A DNA stretch of 28,496 nucleotides from UBA4055 sp036721445 (GCA_036721445.1 DAIMKZ010000019.1:1-28496); one strand, 5' to 3'; numbered from the stretch's first letter, positions 1 to 8,607 are shown. Notes: generated by a model from the sequence alone, not told the origin. Numbers and translations: made by a program.

Positions 1-56
1 AATTACAAAGTGGGTACCATGTCTTTTTAACGGACATTTCAATCCGATCATATTTG

Positions 57-85
57 TTGACAATCCGTATTTATTTTATTAGAAT
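57..85 (+). promoter_or_regulatory. Sigma70-type promoter for the envelope operon
   Basis: The -35 box TTGACA (57-62) is followed by a 17-base spacer and the -10 box TAGAAT (80-85). This matches the sigma70 consensus at 11 of 12 positions. It lies 46 bases upstream of the start codon at 131 and implies a leader of roughly 40 bases. No other good promoter is visible upstream. Promoter activity is inferred from sequence only. Confidence 0.7.
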
Positions 86-130
86 ACTTTACAAATAACT
101 ATATTCTTCATTGAATAGAGGAGAGTTAAT

Positions 131-1384
131 ATGTCAGCTTGCAGAAATAAAATAATAACGGTACTGCTAATTATCCTTCTGACCGCAGTATTTTCCGCAG
201 AAAAAGCTACTTTGGTTTACAAGAACGGAACTACTCTTGACTGCATGATTGAGAAGTATGAGGTAGGCAAGTACGCAGAAATAATCGACGAAAAAGGGAA
301 TAAGAGGATAGTCAGCTGGGATAATATCAACGAGATCATATTCGTGAAAGCCGAAGAAACTCCTGCAGATGATGGCGCAGTATCCGAAAGTCTGTCGGCG
401 CCGCCGGCAGTAGTTCCCGCAACACCGGTGCCGGTTCCTGCCGCTGCAACCCCGTCGGTTTCTTCAGGTTCAGACAGCGGTTCGGGCGGTTCAATGCTAG
501 ATCAGTTCAAGGCGAAGAAGGAAGCTGACGATTCAGGATCGAAACCTAAGAACGCCGCTGAAAGATGGGCTGAAAAGAACAGTCAGACATCGCAGGAAGT
601 AACACCTGAGGAGGAGAACGTTCATATTCAGGAGATAAGGCAGGAGAACGAATACCAGAAACCTGAAGTCGATCTGAATAAAAAGACTGGTAAACTAAGC
701 GTAGAATACTACAAAACTCTGGAATCGGATTCAAAAAGAAGAAGCTGGATCGAGCAGGGGGGGATATTAAAAGGCACTGGAATGACGGTCAACTATACTT
801 TTGCGAGCATGGAAATGGAAGGTATGGATACTGACTTTACAATGAACGGTTTTGGAATGACATATTCTGGAACATTGAAGTGGGTGAGACCTCCGAACTA
901 TGATGAAGGAAAGAATACATGGTCGGCTTTCTCTTTGGGAGCGATGGGTTCATTCAATACAACTTTCGGCAGTATGGATTCTGAATATACTTTCTGGAAC
1001 GGTTCTTATTTTCAGACCATAACAACTGAAATGAACCTGACCATGTTCGCCTTCGAATTTTCAGGAAATATTGGATACACATTCGGACTCGGAAGATATT
1101 TTAGCCCTGAAGACTGGAAAGGTGTAATGCTCGGATTATACTGGAAGCCCAATTATGTGATGAGCAGAAGCACTACCGAGATCGACGGTAATTATTACGA
1201 AGGAGATCCTCAGAGTTCTTTCAATATGTCCGGTTTTCAGTGGACGATAGATTTCGGATCGTTCGGGGCTTTAGCTGATAAACTTGCAAAGGAAGCTCAT
1301 TTCTCGATCAACGGTTTTATTATACCGGAAACAGATGAGACACCTTTCATGCTCAGTATAGGTCTGGGAATGGTATGGTACTAA
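131..1384 (+). CDS. Secreted outer-membrane beta-barrel-like protein, unnamed
   Basis: I do not recognise a named family. The 417-residue protein starts with a signal peptide (hydrophobic core about residues 8-22, probable cleavage after VFSA). Residues about 27-72 form a small beta-rich region (YKNGTTLDC, then IVSWDNINEIIF) that looks like an SH3/Sm-like fold. Residues about 75-125 are a low-complexity Ala/Pro/Ser/Gly/Val linker, followed by a charged stretch to about 200. The last 200 residues alternate hydrophobic and polar residues, are rich in Gly, Tyr, Phe and Met, and end in the aromatic GLGMVWY. That is typical of outer-membrane beta-barrels, whose C-terminal aromatic residue guides Bam insertion. 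The start is supported by the strong site GAGGAG (119-124). It is the first gene of a two-gene operon with the FISUMP lipoprotein 26 bases downstream. The architecture is visible; the barrel and membrane location are inferred. Confidence 0.75.
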   Translation: MSACRNKIITVLLIILLTAVFSAEKATLVYKNGTTLDCMIEKYEVGKYAEIIDEKGNKRIVSWDNINEIIFVKAEETPADDGAVSESLSAPPAVVPATPVPVPAAATPSVSSGSDSGSGGSMLDQFKAKKEADDSGSKPKNAAERWAEKNSQTSQEVTPEEENVHIQEIRQENEYQKPEVDLNKKTGKLSVEYYKTLESDSKRRSWIEQGGILKGTGMTVNYTFASMEMEGMDTDFTMNGFGMTYSGTLKWVRPPNYDEGKNTWSAFSLGAMGSFNTTFGSMDSEYTFWNGSYFQTITTEMNLTMFAFEFSGNIGYTFGLGRYFSPEDWKGVMLGLYWKPNYVMSRSTTEIDGNYYEGDPQSSFNMSGFQWTIDFGSFGALADKLAKEAHFSINGFIIPETDETPFMLSIGLGMVWY

Positions 1385-1410
1385 AGATTTAGATTTTAGG
1401 AAGACATATT

Positions 1411-2136
1411 ATGAAAATTAAATATCTTAAATCAGCTTTGGCGGTATGTGTCGTTTCGATTATTCTGCCGGCGCTGATCAACTGTTCAAATGACAGCACT
1501 TCGACTACCGAGCCTTTCGTAGATCATACGGGTGAAGTCGGAACTGTCACGGATATAGACGGGAACGTTTATGCCACGATCGGCATTGGCGGTCAGGTAT
1601 GGATGGCGGAGAATCTCAAGGTCACTCATTACAGGAACGGTGACGAGATCCCGAATCTTACCGACAACACTCTCTGGTCTTATACTGTTGACGGAGCGTA
1701 CTGCAGTTACAATAACGATCCCAACCTTGCGGCCGTGTACGGGATGCTTTATAACTGGTACGCCGTATCCGACAGCAGAAATATCGCTCCGGAAGGATGG
1801 CATGTTCCTACAGAAGCCGAGTGGGATAAACTGATCGACTGGCTGGGCGGCGAGGATACCGCGGGCGGCGAACTGAAAGCTACCGAGCTGTGGAGCGCGC
1901 CTAATGCGGGAGCGACGGATTCAAGCGGATTCCATGCACTTCCCGGCGGGATGAAACTCGGTTCGTATTTTATTAATCTCAATACCCAGGGAATATTCAG
2001 AACAAAATCTTACTGGAACATCGGGGGACAGGTATGGCCTGTGAACTATACTCTTTACAGCGACAGCGTAAATGTTCTGACTTATTCATTGAACTATAAG
2101 ACCATGGGAATATCGGTGAGGTGCGTTAAAGATTAG
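1411..2136 (+). CDS. FISUMP-domain lipoprotein
   Basis: This 241-residue protein begins with a lipoprotein signal peptide whose lipobox is LINC, giving Cys25 as the lipidated residue, followed by a Ser/Thr-rich tether. Residues about 45-241 match the Fibrobacter succinogenes major paralogous (FISUMP) domain. The hallmarks are DIDGNVYATIGIGGQVWM, then AENLKVTHYRNG, then YGMLYNWYAV, GWHVPTEAEWDKL, a GGELKA turn, the segment FHALPGG, and the terminal SVRCVKD. FISUMP proteins are surface-exposed lipoproteins common in Fibrobacteres and other FCB bacteria. Their biochemical role is not established. The gene follows the barrel-like protein by 26 bases with an AGGAAG ribosome site, so the two are probably cotranscribed and both act in the envelope. 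It is followed at once by a strong terminator. Confidence 0.88.
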   Translation: MKIKYLKSALAVCVVSIILPALINCSNDSTSTTEPFVDHTGEVGTVTDIDGNVYATIGIGGQVWMAENLKVTHYRNGDEIPNLTDNTLWSYTVDGAYCSYNNDPNLAAVYGMLYNWYAVSDSRNIAPEGWHVPTEAEWDKLIDWLGGEDTAGGELKATELWSAPNAGATDSSGFHALPGGMKLGSYFINLNTQGIFRTKSYWNIGGQVWPVNYTLYSDSVNVLTYSLNYKTMGISVRCVKD

Positions 2137-2159
2137 TACGGTTTTTGAATAATAAGACG

Positions 2160-2189
2160 AAAAAGGGCGGTTAGATCACCGCCCTTTTT
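2160..2189. terminator. Bidirectional intrinsic terminator
   Basis: A perfect 12-bp stem (2160-2171 with 2178-2189) has a GGGCGG/CCGCCC core, a 6-base loop TAGATC, and A tracts and T tracts on its outer ends. It lies between the convergent FISUMP gene (stop at 2136) and alaS (stop codon at 2191-2193). It can therefore terminate both transcripts, and it directly abuts the alaS stop codon. Confidence 0.9.
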
Positions 2190-2190
2190 G

Positions 2191-4791
2191 TTACAGCATA
2201 TTTTTTACAGATTCCAGAGCTTCATTCAATTTCGAAACGTCCTTAGCGCCCGCCGTCGCCAGATGCGGAGCACCGCCTCCGCCTCCTCCGAGCATTTTCG
2301 CGACCTCGCCGACGATCCTGCCGGCTGGTATAGTCGCCTTCAGGTCGTCAGTGACGGCGCAGACAAGAGAGGCTTTGCCGTCGATGTCCGCGCCGAGCAG
2401 GATAATGGCGGACTGCATCTGTCCTCTCAGGTTTTCCGCAAGGTTCTTGAGTATCCTCGAGTCGGAAACCTGAACGATCGAGGAAATTATATTTATACCG
2501 CCTATTACGATCTTTTTGGAAATCAGATCGGTCATCTGTGTCAGGGCGAGCTTTTCATTCAGCTCGTTCAGCGTCTTATCCAGATCTCTTTTTTCCTGTG
2601 CGGATTTCTGAAGCCTGTCGAGTATCTCGTGTTCCTTCACGGACTGCATTTTCACGATCGCCTCTACGATGTTGCGCTGGTCGGCGGCGGCAGATACGGC
2701 GTATTTGCCGCATACTGCCTCGATCCTGCGGATCCCTGCGGCGATACTCGATTCGGAAAGAATCCTGAAATAACCCAGGTCTCCGGTGCGGGACGCGTGC
2801 GTACCGCCGCAAAGTTCGGCTGATACTGTACCCATTCTGACAACTCTTACTATTTCGCCGTACTTTTCGCCGAATAAAGCGGTAACTCCGGACCCCTTGG
2901 CTTCTGCAAGCGGCATGATCTCGGTCGTGACCGCAAGGTTCATTCTGATATATGAATTCACTATCTCTTCAACCTTTCTGACATTCTCATCCGACATCTT
3001 TTCATAGTGAGAATAATCAAATCTCATAATGTTATTCCCGACGAATGAACCTGATTGAGCTATATGATCACCGTATATTTTCCTGATTGCAGCCTGCAGG
3101 AGATGAGTAGCGCTGTGGTGCATTCTGCATTCGTTCCTGAAATCTATGTCGACAGTCTGTTTAAGAACTGTTTCCGGAGAGATATTCACTTCAGCGGGTT
3201 TACCGGCTTTGATGACGAAGAAATCACCGTCTTTCTGAACATCAAGAACCTTTAATTTTATTTCTCCTATCTCAATAGTTCCATTATCCGCTACCTGTCC
3301 TCCTGATTCGGCATAGAAGACCGACTCATCAGGTACGATAAAGATATGTTTCGCATCAATTCTGTACTTTATTATTTTTGAATATCCCTGAAGAATATCA
3401 TAACCCGTGAAGGTAGTAGAATGAATATCGTTCAAAACTATCCACTCAACATCCTGAGAACCTTTGAATTTCTGATTCAGTCTTGACTGTTCCTTCTGTT
3501 TATTCATGCAGATTTCGAATCCGGGCATATCCATCTTATATCCGATCTCTTCGGCCATCTGCGCCGTAAGATCGGCAGGGAAACCGAAAGTGTCATAGAG
3601 CTTGAAGACCGTTTCGCCGTCTATAATCCTGTCATCCGCTTTTTTATCATTAACGAATCCGTTGAAAAGTTCAATTCCCTTGTTTAGCGTGGAAAGGAAC
3701 ATTTTCTCCTCAGCCTGGATAATACCCTGAGCATGCTTGAGATACTTTCTTATTTCCGGGAACTCGTCACCCATGACATCCGCAACGGTCGGAGCTATCT
3801 TGTAAATGAAAGGTTCGTTCATACCGAGTTTTGTTCCGTATCTTACCGCCCGTCTGAGGATCCTTCTCAGGACATATCCGCGTCCTTCGTTCGAAGGCAT
3901 ACCGCCGTCAGAGATAGCAAAAAGAAGGGTTCTGACATGATCGGCGATAACTCTGTGAGGTGTTCCTTTCCCGTCGGTTTGATATTTTACTCCGGTCACG
4001 ATCTCTATTTCTGTAATTATATCCCTGAATATATCAATATGATAGTTAGAGTCCTGTTTCTGAAGAACCTGACATATTCTTTCGAATCCCATTCCGGTAT
4101 CTACGTGTTTACTGGGCAGAGGAGTAAGTTCGCCTTTTTCGTTCCTGTCATACTGAATAAATACGAGGTTCCATATTTCGAATATCCTTTCGCAGTCCCC
4201 GTTGGCTTCGCATTTGTGCCCCGGAACATCCTGCTTATCGCAGAATTTCACGCCTCTGTCGTAATGTATTTCAGTACACGGTCCGCATGGACCGGTATCG
4301 CCCATCTGCCAGAAATTGTCCTTTTCGCCGTGTCTTGTTATATGCGAACGGTCGATGTCGGTTACCGTTTTCCACAGCTCTTCAGCTTCATCGTCATCCT
4401 TATAGACCGTCGCGTACAGCTTAGATTTGTCGAGCTTCCACACTTCCGTAAGCAGTTCCCACGCCCAGGAAATGGCTTCTTTTTTGTAGTAATCCCCGAA
4501 CGACCAGTTCCCCAGCATCTCGAAGAACGAGTGATGGTAACCGTCCTTTCCGACCTCGTCAAGATCGTTGTGCTTTCCGCCGGCTCTGATGCATTTCTGA
4601 CTGTTTACGGCTCTTGTGTAGTCCCGCTTCCCCGTTCCGAGGAAAATATCCTTGAACTGGTTCATTCCTGCATTCGTAAACAGAAGTGTAGGATCGCTGT
4701 AGGGAATGACAGGTGCCGCAAGCACTTTTGTATGCTGCTTTTCTATAAAGAAGTTTAAAAAATCATTGCGGATCTCTTTGGTGCTCTTCAT
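2191..4791 (-). CDS. alaS: Alanine--tRNA ligase
   Basis: This enzyme charges tRNA-Ala with alanine in the cytoplasm and edits misacylated tRNA. The 866-residue length is normal for bacterial AlaRS. Visible landmarks are the class II catalytic N-terminus (FLNFFIEKQHTKV, FTNAGMNQFKD, then FFEMLGNWSFGDYY), motif 3 with GRGYVLRRILRRAVRYG, and the editing domain. The editing-domain zinc ligands HSATH (His559, His563) and CGGTH (Cys661, His665) are present. The C-terminal C-Ala region ends with the glycine-rich LGGGGGGAPHLATAGAKD. A site AGGAGAG lies 9-10 bases upstream of the ATG. It is the last gene of the minus-strand holB-ricT-(unnamed) operon, 22 bases after its upstream neighbour. Very long open frames on the opposite strand are shadows of this gene. 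Confidence 0.98.
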   Translation of the reverse strand: MKSTKEIRNDFLNFFIEKQHTKVLAAPVIPYSDPTLLFTNAGMNQFKDIFLGTGKRDYTRAVNSQKCIRAGGKHNDLDEVGKDGYHHSFFEMLGNWSFGDYYKKEAISWAWELLTEVWKLDKSKLYATVYKDDDEAEELWKTVTDIDRSHITRHGEKDNFWQMGDTGPCGPCTEIHYDRGVKFCDKQDVPGHKCEANGDCERIFEIWNLVFIQYDRNEKGELTPLPSKHVDTGMGFERICQVLQKQDSNYHIDIFRDIITEIEIVTGVKYQTDGKGTPHRVIADHVRTLLFAISDGGMPSNEGRGYVLRRILRRAVRYGTKLGMNEPFIYKIAPTVADVMGDEFPEIRKYLKHAQGIIQAEEKMFLSTLNKGIELFNGFVNDKKADDRIIDGETVFKLYDTFGFPADLTAQMAEEIGYKMDMPGFEICMNKQKEQSRLNQKFKGSQDVEWIVLNDIHSTTFTGYDILQGYSKIIKYRIDAKHIFIVPDESVFYAESGGQVADNGTIEIGEIKLKVLDVQKDGDFFVIKAGKPAEVNISPETVLKQTVDIDFRNECRMHHSATHLLQAAIRKIYGDHIAQSGSFVGNNIMRFDYSHYEKMSDENVRKVEEIVNSYIRMNLAVTTEIMPLAEAKGSGVTALFGEKYGEIVRVVRMGTVSAELCGGTHASRTGDLGYFRILSESSIAAGIRRIEAVCGKYAVSAAADQRNIVEAIVKMQSVKEHEILDRLQKSAQEKRDLDKTLNELNEKLALTQMTDLISKKIVIGGINIISSIVQVSDSRILKNLAENLRGQMQSAIILLGADIDGKASLVCAVTDDLKATIPAGRIVGEVAKMLGGGGGGAPHLATAGAKDVSKLNEALESVKNML

Positions 4792-4813
4792 TTAAATACA
4801 CTCTCCTATAAAT

Positions 4814-6346
4814 TTACAGATCGATTACATTGATCTTAAGCGTTTTGCCGCCTCTTTTAGCTTCATTACCGATGAACCAGAAGTCGTCGAAGTCTGTTGT
4901 TTCCCTTTCTTTTGACAGTATTCTCCGCACAACAATATCGTGCTTGGACCCTATCTGAGACAGAGAATTGGAGAAGCTTAATCCCCAGTCCTGAGAGAAC
5001 AGCGCTCTGTCGTGTATCGGGGTCTGGTTCCTGTTAGCGAACCTTATGAGTTTTACCTGCACTCCGCCGAATCTCTGGTCTCTGAATTCCTGGAGCTTTT
5101 TTTTGAAAGCAGCCAGTTTGTCTTTATAATCATCGGTCATCAGTGCATAGGTAATAATCTTGATATCGATATCGTCAGGAACTCCCATGATAAGTTCCAG
5201 TTCGGAAGGGAAGAAATAGGGATCAACTATTTTCAGATATTTCTCGCTCATTCCCTCGATCAGCATAAGGAGTGTATTTTTCCCCTGGTCCGGATTTTTC
5301 ATTTCAATAGTAAAATTGTCGGGGAGTTTTTCGTTAAGCAGTTTATACCTGTAGTAGAAATTAGTTATCCTGTCTATGAGCTTGTCACAGTCCGGTTCTT
5401 TTATATCTGTAATATCCCCGAGTTTGATATTATCTTTTATGATCTCCCTGTAGATCTGTTTTTCGAGTTCGATCTTATTTGCGTATTCGTCGATCTTCTC
5501 GTGATAGTCATTAAGAAGCTGTTCCTTGATCTTTTCCACACCTTCCCTTATCCTGTCGTCCACGAACTTCTGGACACCCTTGACAGACATCAGTTTCTCC
5601 AGATCAATATCCCTTTCAGGAAGGTTTTCGGGATCAATATCTCTGCTTCTCGGCACATGCTTGGAAAGATTGAAATCTTTTTTCATTCTCAGTCGTTTTT
5701 CGATAATATCCTTATGTTTAGGGTAAATGTCAGTAAGGTATATTATTTTTTTCTCTATAATATTATCATAGATCTCGACAAAACCTTCACATTCGGACTC
5801 AGCTTCATATTTGAGCAGAGAAATGAAGTCGATTATGAAAGTAATATCATCGATCTTTTCAGAAAGAACCCTGTTGTAGTAGTAATAAGCCTGTCGTGAA
5901 GTGTCATTCTGCTTAAGGAAAGCCGATGCTCTTTTTATCAGTCTGTCCTTGATCTTTACTGAGAGTCTGTAGACAAAATCAGGTTTGATATTCTTCGTTA
6001 TATAGTCTTCCCACGATATGCTGAATTTACATTTATCCTTTTTCTTGTCGAACTCCTGATAAATGAAGCTGATCGAAAATCCGCTGTTCTGAGAAAGGTA
6101 TATGTTCTCGTATGGAAATTTCAGCAGGAATTCTCTTTCGAGCAGAGATTTAGCGCCGTAAAATACAAGCTCGTCATCTTCCTGCATAAGGATGCCGGTC
6201 TTTGGAAGAAGGGTGTTGCTTTCGTAATAGATAAGCGAATTAATGAACTCACCGTAAATGATCCTGTCAGATCTCAAAAGTGAATCAACATAGTCTTTCT
6301 CGCCCCTGATATTTATGTAATTCTGTACTTCGGACTTTTTAGACAT
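4814..6346 (-). CDS. Unnamed protein: PH-like N-terminus, coiled coil, degenerate PLD-like C-terminus
   Basis: No named family is recognised for this soluble 510-residue protein, which has no signal peptide or membrane segment. Residues about 20-125 (SDRIIYGEFINSLIYYES, LPKTGILMQEDDELVFYGAK, then FPYENIYLS) resemble a bacterial PH-like or YokE-like domain. Residues about 130-340 are charged and helical, probably coiled coil (VDDRIREGVEKIKEQLLNDY). Residues about 350-500 look like a phospholipase-D-like fold (KYLKIVDPYFFPSELELI, then VKLIRFANRNQ, IHDRALFS, WGLSFSNSLSQIGSKHD). The HxK(x4)D signature is altered to HDR...D...SxSN, much as in the non-catalytic C-terminal domain of eukaryotic MITD1, so a binding rather than hydrolytic role is likely. 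It sits 10 bases after ricT and 22 bases before alaS. The domain calls are inferences from pattern; the ORF itself is certain. Confidence 0.8.
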   Translation of the reverse strand: MSKKSEVQNYINIRGEKDYVDSLLRSDRIIYGEFINSLIYYESNTLLPKTGILMQEDDELVFYGAKSLLEREFLLKFPYENIYLSQNSGFSISFIYQEFDKKKDKCKFSISWEDYITKNIKPDFVYRLSVKIKDRLIKRASAFLKQNDTSRQAYYYYNRVLSEKIDDITFIIDFISLLKYEAESECEGFVEIYDNIIEKKIIYLTDIYPKHKDIIEKRLRMKKDFNLSKHVPRSRDIDPENLPERDIDLEKLMSVKGVQKFVDDRIREGVEKIKEQLLNDYHEKIDEYANKIELEKQIYREIIKDNIKLGDITDIKEPDCDKLIDRITNFYYRYKLLNEKLPDNFTIEMKNPDQGKNTLLMLIEGMSEKYLKIVDPYFFPSELELIMGVPDDIDIKIITYALMTDDYKDKLAAFKKKLQEFRDQRFGGVQVKLIRFANRNQTPIHDRALFSQDWGLSFSNSLSQIGSKHDIVVRRILSKERETTDFDDFWFIGNEAKRGGKTLKINVIDL

Positions 6347-6356
6347 AAGCGCTCCG

Positions 6357-7388
6357 TTATTTGTTCTGCCTTTTTTTATCGGCCTGAACCAGTTTTTCTT
6401 TACCCTCGTTACCGTCGTAATTCAAAAAATTACTCTTTGGGCAGCTGTTACAGCCGTTACCTGCCTGATCATCTTTGCTGTTTCTGATAACCCTGTATGC
6501 TTTCGTTAACTTATGCACCAGTTCTTCCTTTTTCATTACGACCGTGTCGCCGTTTTCAAAATCAAGAGTAATTGTGCCGTTGAACACATCGATTATTGAG
6601 ACAGTGGCTTTTCCTTTTTCTGTCTGAATTACCGATCCCGTGTCGGGTATTCCGCTTTTCTGCTCAAGGTAGAAGTCGTGTTCGTATTTCAGGCAGCATT
6701 GAAGTTTGCCGCATGCTCCGGAGAATTTTTCCGGTTTAACGAAGAGGTTCTGGTCTCTTGCCATCGAGACGTTTATAGACACGAAATTCGTCAGGAACTG
6801 AGAACAGCAAAGCTCCCTTCCGCAAATACCTATTCCGCCGATCTTCTGCGCCTCGTCCCTTACTCCTATCTGCCTGAGTTCGATCCTTGTTTTATATTCG
6901 GACGCGAAGACTTTTACAAGTTCTCTGAAATCCACCCTGCCGTCAGCAGTAAAATAGAAGACCAGTTTCTTCCTGTCGAATTTATATTCGATGTCTATGA
7001 ATTTCATCTCCAGGCCGAGTTTTTTAGACTGTTTCCTGGCGTTAACGAGGATGCCGTCCTCTATTCTCCGGTTCTCATCCAGTCTGCGGATGTCGATCTG
7101 GTTGCTCTTGCGGATTATATTCCCGGCGATCTCAATATTTTCGCGTTTAAGCTGTTTAACCGTTATTCCGCTGACGATGCCCATATCCTCACCGTCCTCG
7201 TATTCGACAATAATATACTCACCGACTTTGAGCGGTATAGCTTTAGGATTTAGGAAATAGTGCTTCCTTACACCTTTGAAGTTCGTTTCGATAAGAAATT
7301 CTTTCCTGTCCTCAGTAGTAAGTTCTGAAGTATCGGTCGTCGGTGAAATAATATCTGTTGTTATATCTCTTTCTGTATCATCTGCCAC
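6357..7388 (-). CDS. ricT: RicT (YaaT/PSP1-domain) iron-sulfur regulatory protein
   Basis: This 343-residue protein matches the PSP1 C-terminal domain family, including VGEYIIVEYEDGEDMGIVSG near residues 55-74. The diagnostic cysteine pairs are ICGRELCCSQF (Cys189, Cys194, Cys195) and ACGKLQCCLKYEHDFY (Cys226, Cys231, Cys232). In Bacillus subtilis, RicT (YaaT) joins RicA and RicF in an Fe-S complex that affects RNase Y-dependent mRNA processing and development. The FCB protein may work differently. The holB-ricT order seen here is the conserved order also found in Firmicutes. The start is a GTG whose first 28 bases overlap the 3-prime end of holB, with AGAGGA about 10 bases upstream, so translation is probably coupled. 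The acidic and Thr-rich first 30 residues and a C-terminal CNSC (Cys313, Cys316) lie outside the core domain. Confidence 0.93.
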   Translation of the reverse strand: MADDTERDITTDIISPTTDTSELTTEDRKEFLIETNFKGVRKHYFLNPKAIPLKVGEYIIVEYEDGEDMGIVSGITVKQLKRENIEIAGNIIRKSNQIDIRRLDENRRIEDGILVNARKQSKKLGLEMKFIDIEYKFDRKKLVFYFTADGRVDFRELVKVFASEYKTRIELRQIGVRDEAQKIGGIGICGRELCCSQFLTNFVSINVSMARDQNLFVKPEKFSGACGKLQCCLKYEHDFYLEQKSGIPDTGSVIQTEKGKATVSIIDVFNGTITLDFENGDTVVMKKEELVHKLTKAYRVIRNSKDDQAGNGCNSCPKSNFLNYDGNEGKEKLVQADKKRQNK

Positions 7389-8452
7389 TTTTTGTATTCC
7401 TCTCTGAAGTTTAAGTATAAGTTAATTAGTAAAAGTCTTGGATTAATATTCCGTCTGTACATAATTCCGAAGCGTTCGAAATCGGCCATTATTACGGATC
7501 TGCCTTTTAAAGACATTTTATTTTCTTTCCCGTATGTTTCGGTGATCAGCTTTTCAAGTGTTTTTCTGAAAACGAAATCAGTTTCAGTATCAGAAAGTTC
7601 TTTGATTTTTTCAATGAAGCTGTCGATAAGACCGGTAGTGGCTGGCGGAAGGGATTTCGAAAAGATATGTGTAAGTTCCTCGTGCAGCTCCATAAGTTCA
7701 TTCCCGGAATCCGAGACGAGCTTACTTAGAGTATCCGTGCTTCCGAAAGAATTCAAAGCAAGTTCTGCTAACCGGCCTTCATCAGTATCGGGATAGTACT
7801 TTGTGAGATATTCTTTAATGTCTGTATCGTTTAAAACAGGGAAGTGAATATTAAGACATCTCGACCTGATGGTATCCAGAATTACCGAAGGATTTTCCGA
7901 GATCAGGATGAAATAAAGGTCAGCCGGCGGTTCCTCAAGGATCTTTAAAAGAGAATTCTGGGCTTCCTTGTTCATAAGTTCAGCGGGATGTATGATCACG
8001 AATTTCTTTGATCTGTTTATAGAATTGAACCTTGCGAAATATTTTATCTCGTTTATTTGGGGCAGGGTTATGTACCGTCCTGATTTAAAGCTGAACTTAT
8101 GATAGCCTTTTAGCATTGCTTTCTGCTTCAGCTCGGAGCTGATCATATCTGCTCTTTCCTTGATGACCTTTTCAGAATCTGCAGCTTTAGACAGAGAAGG
8201 GAATATATAAAGCAGATCGTCGGATGAAAAAGAAGCGTACTTCCTGCATGAAGCGCATTCACCGCAGTATCCGAGCGTACTTTTATTCTCAAGGCAGTTC
8301 ACGATCTTTATCAGCTCGAGAGCGACAGCTTCTTTTCCGACTCCCGCAGGTCCGGTAAAAAGATAGGCGTGATGAAGCTTTTTGTTCAGCAGCGCGCCCG
8401 ACAAACTTAAAGTGATGTTATTCTGACCTATTACATCCCTGAAGAGATTCAT
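7361..8452 (-). CDS. holB: DNA polymerase III subunit delta prime
   Basis: This is the clamp-loader subunit that, with tau/gamma and delta, loads the beta sliding clamp. The 363-residue protein begins MNLFRDVIGQNN. It has the Walker A motif GPAGVGKE (34-41) and a zinc module with Cys53, Cys63, Cys66 and Cys69 (CGECASC). It also has the helix NKEAQNSLLKILEEPP, and a SRC sensor motif in ILDTIRSRC. The frame stays open 36 codons further upstream, but those residues do not fit the family, and AAAAAGGGAAC precedes the ATG at 8452, so that start is chosen. It heads the minus-strand operon and overlaps ricT by 28 bases. It is divergent from the aminotransferase gene, with 190 bases between them that hold both promoters. 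Confidence 0.93.
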   Translation of the reverse strand: MNLFRDVIGQNNITLSLSGALLNKKLHHAYLFTGPAGVGKEAVALELIKIVNCLENKSTLGYCGECASCRKYASFSSDDLLYIFPSLSKAADSEKVIKERADMISSELKQKAMLKGYHKFSFKSGRYITLPQINEIKYFARFNSINRSKKFVIIHPAELMNKEAQNSLLKILEEPPADLYFILISENPSVILDTIRSRCLNIHFPVLNDTDIKEYLTKYYPDTDEGRLAELALNSFGSTDTLSKLVSDSGNELMELHEELTHIFSKSLPPATTGLIDSFIEKIKELSDTETDFVFRKTLEKLITETYGKENKMSLKGRSVIMADFERFGIMYRRNINPRLLLINLYLNFREEYKKWQMIQKEI

Positions 8453-8517
8453 TGTTCCCTTTTTTCTTTGACAGATATTTTTATCCGCCGCACTGCATGT
8501 ATTCAGCGCGCGCGGAC

Positions 8518-8546
8518 AATATATCAAAATATAATCATATAGTAAA
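8518..8546 (-). promoter_or_regulatory. Probable promoter of the holB-ricT-alaS operon
   Basis: On the minus strand, TTTACT (8541-8546), a 17-base spacer and TATATT (8518-8523) form a reasonable sigma70-type promoter. Transcription would start near 8511, giving a leader of about 60 bases before holB. The -35 box is weak (4 of 6) but the spacing and -10 match the other promoters in the window. Confidence 0.4.
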
Positions 8547-8578
8547 GAAAATAAAAGCAAAATCAGAAGTTAAAGTGT

Positions 8579-8607
8579 TTGATATGAGACTTTATATTTC
8601 TTATATT
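8579..8607 (+). promoter_or_regulatory. Promoter of the aminotransferase-activase-GRE operon
   Basis: TTGATA (8579-8584), a 17-base spacer and TATATT (8602-8607) lie 35 bases upstream of the aminotransferase ATG. The implied leader is about 30 bases and carries AGGAGG at 8632-8637. No operator-like palindrome is evident between the promoter and the gene. Confidence 0.62.

Noticed and set aside
1..30. Nine codons ending in a stop (NYKVGTMSF) as the 3-prime end of an upstream gene
   Set aside because: The stretch could be a barrel-like C-terminus ending in Phe. It is too short to support a gene call, and an open stretch this short is expected by chance.
3733..4758. Long open frame of 341 codons on the plus strand
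   Set aside because: It lies wholly antisense to alaS, whose protein is unmistakable. Its translation has no recognisable domain and no ribosome site.
5012..5899. Open frame of 295 codons on the plus strand
   Set aside because: It is antisense to the PH/PLD-like gene. Its Phe/Ile/Val-rich translation is what reverse reading of a Glu/Lys/Asp-rich coiled coil gives.
8505..8516. Alternating GC run GCGCGCGCGG in the holB-aminotransferase gap
   Set aside because: It is short and isolated. It lies just downstream of the proposed minus-strand promoter, with no inverted repeat or known operator form.
8453..8560. Extension of holB by 36 codons upstream
   Set aside because: The extra residues do not resemble the family N-terminus, and a ribosome site AGGGA sits directly before the ATG at 8452.
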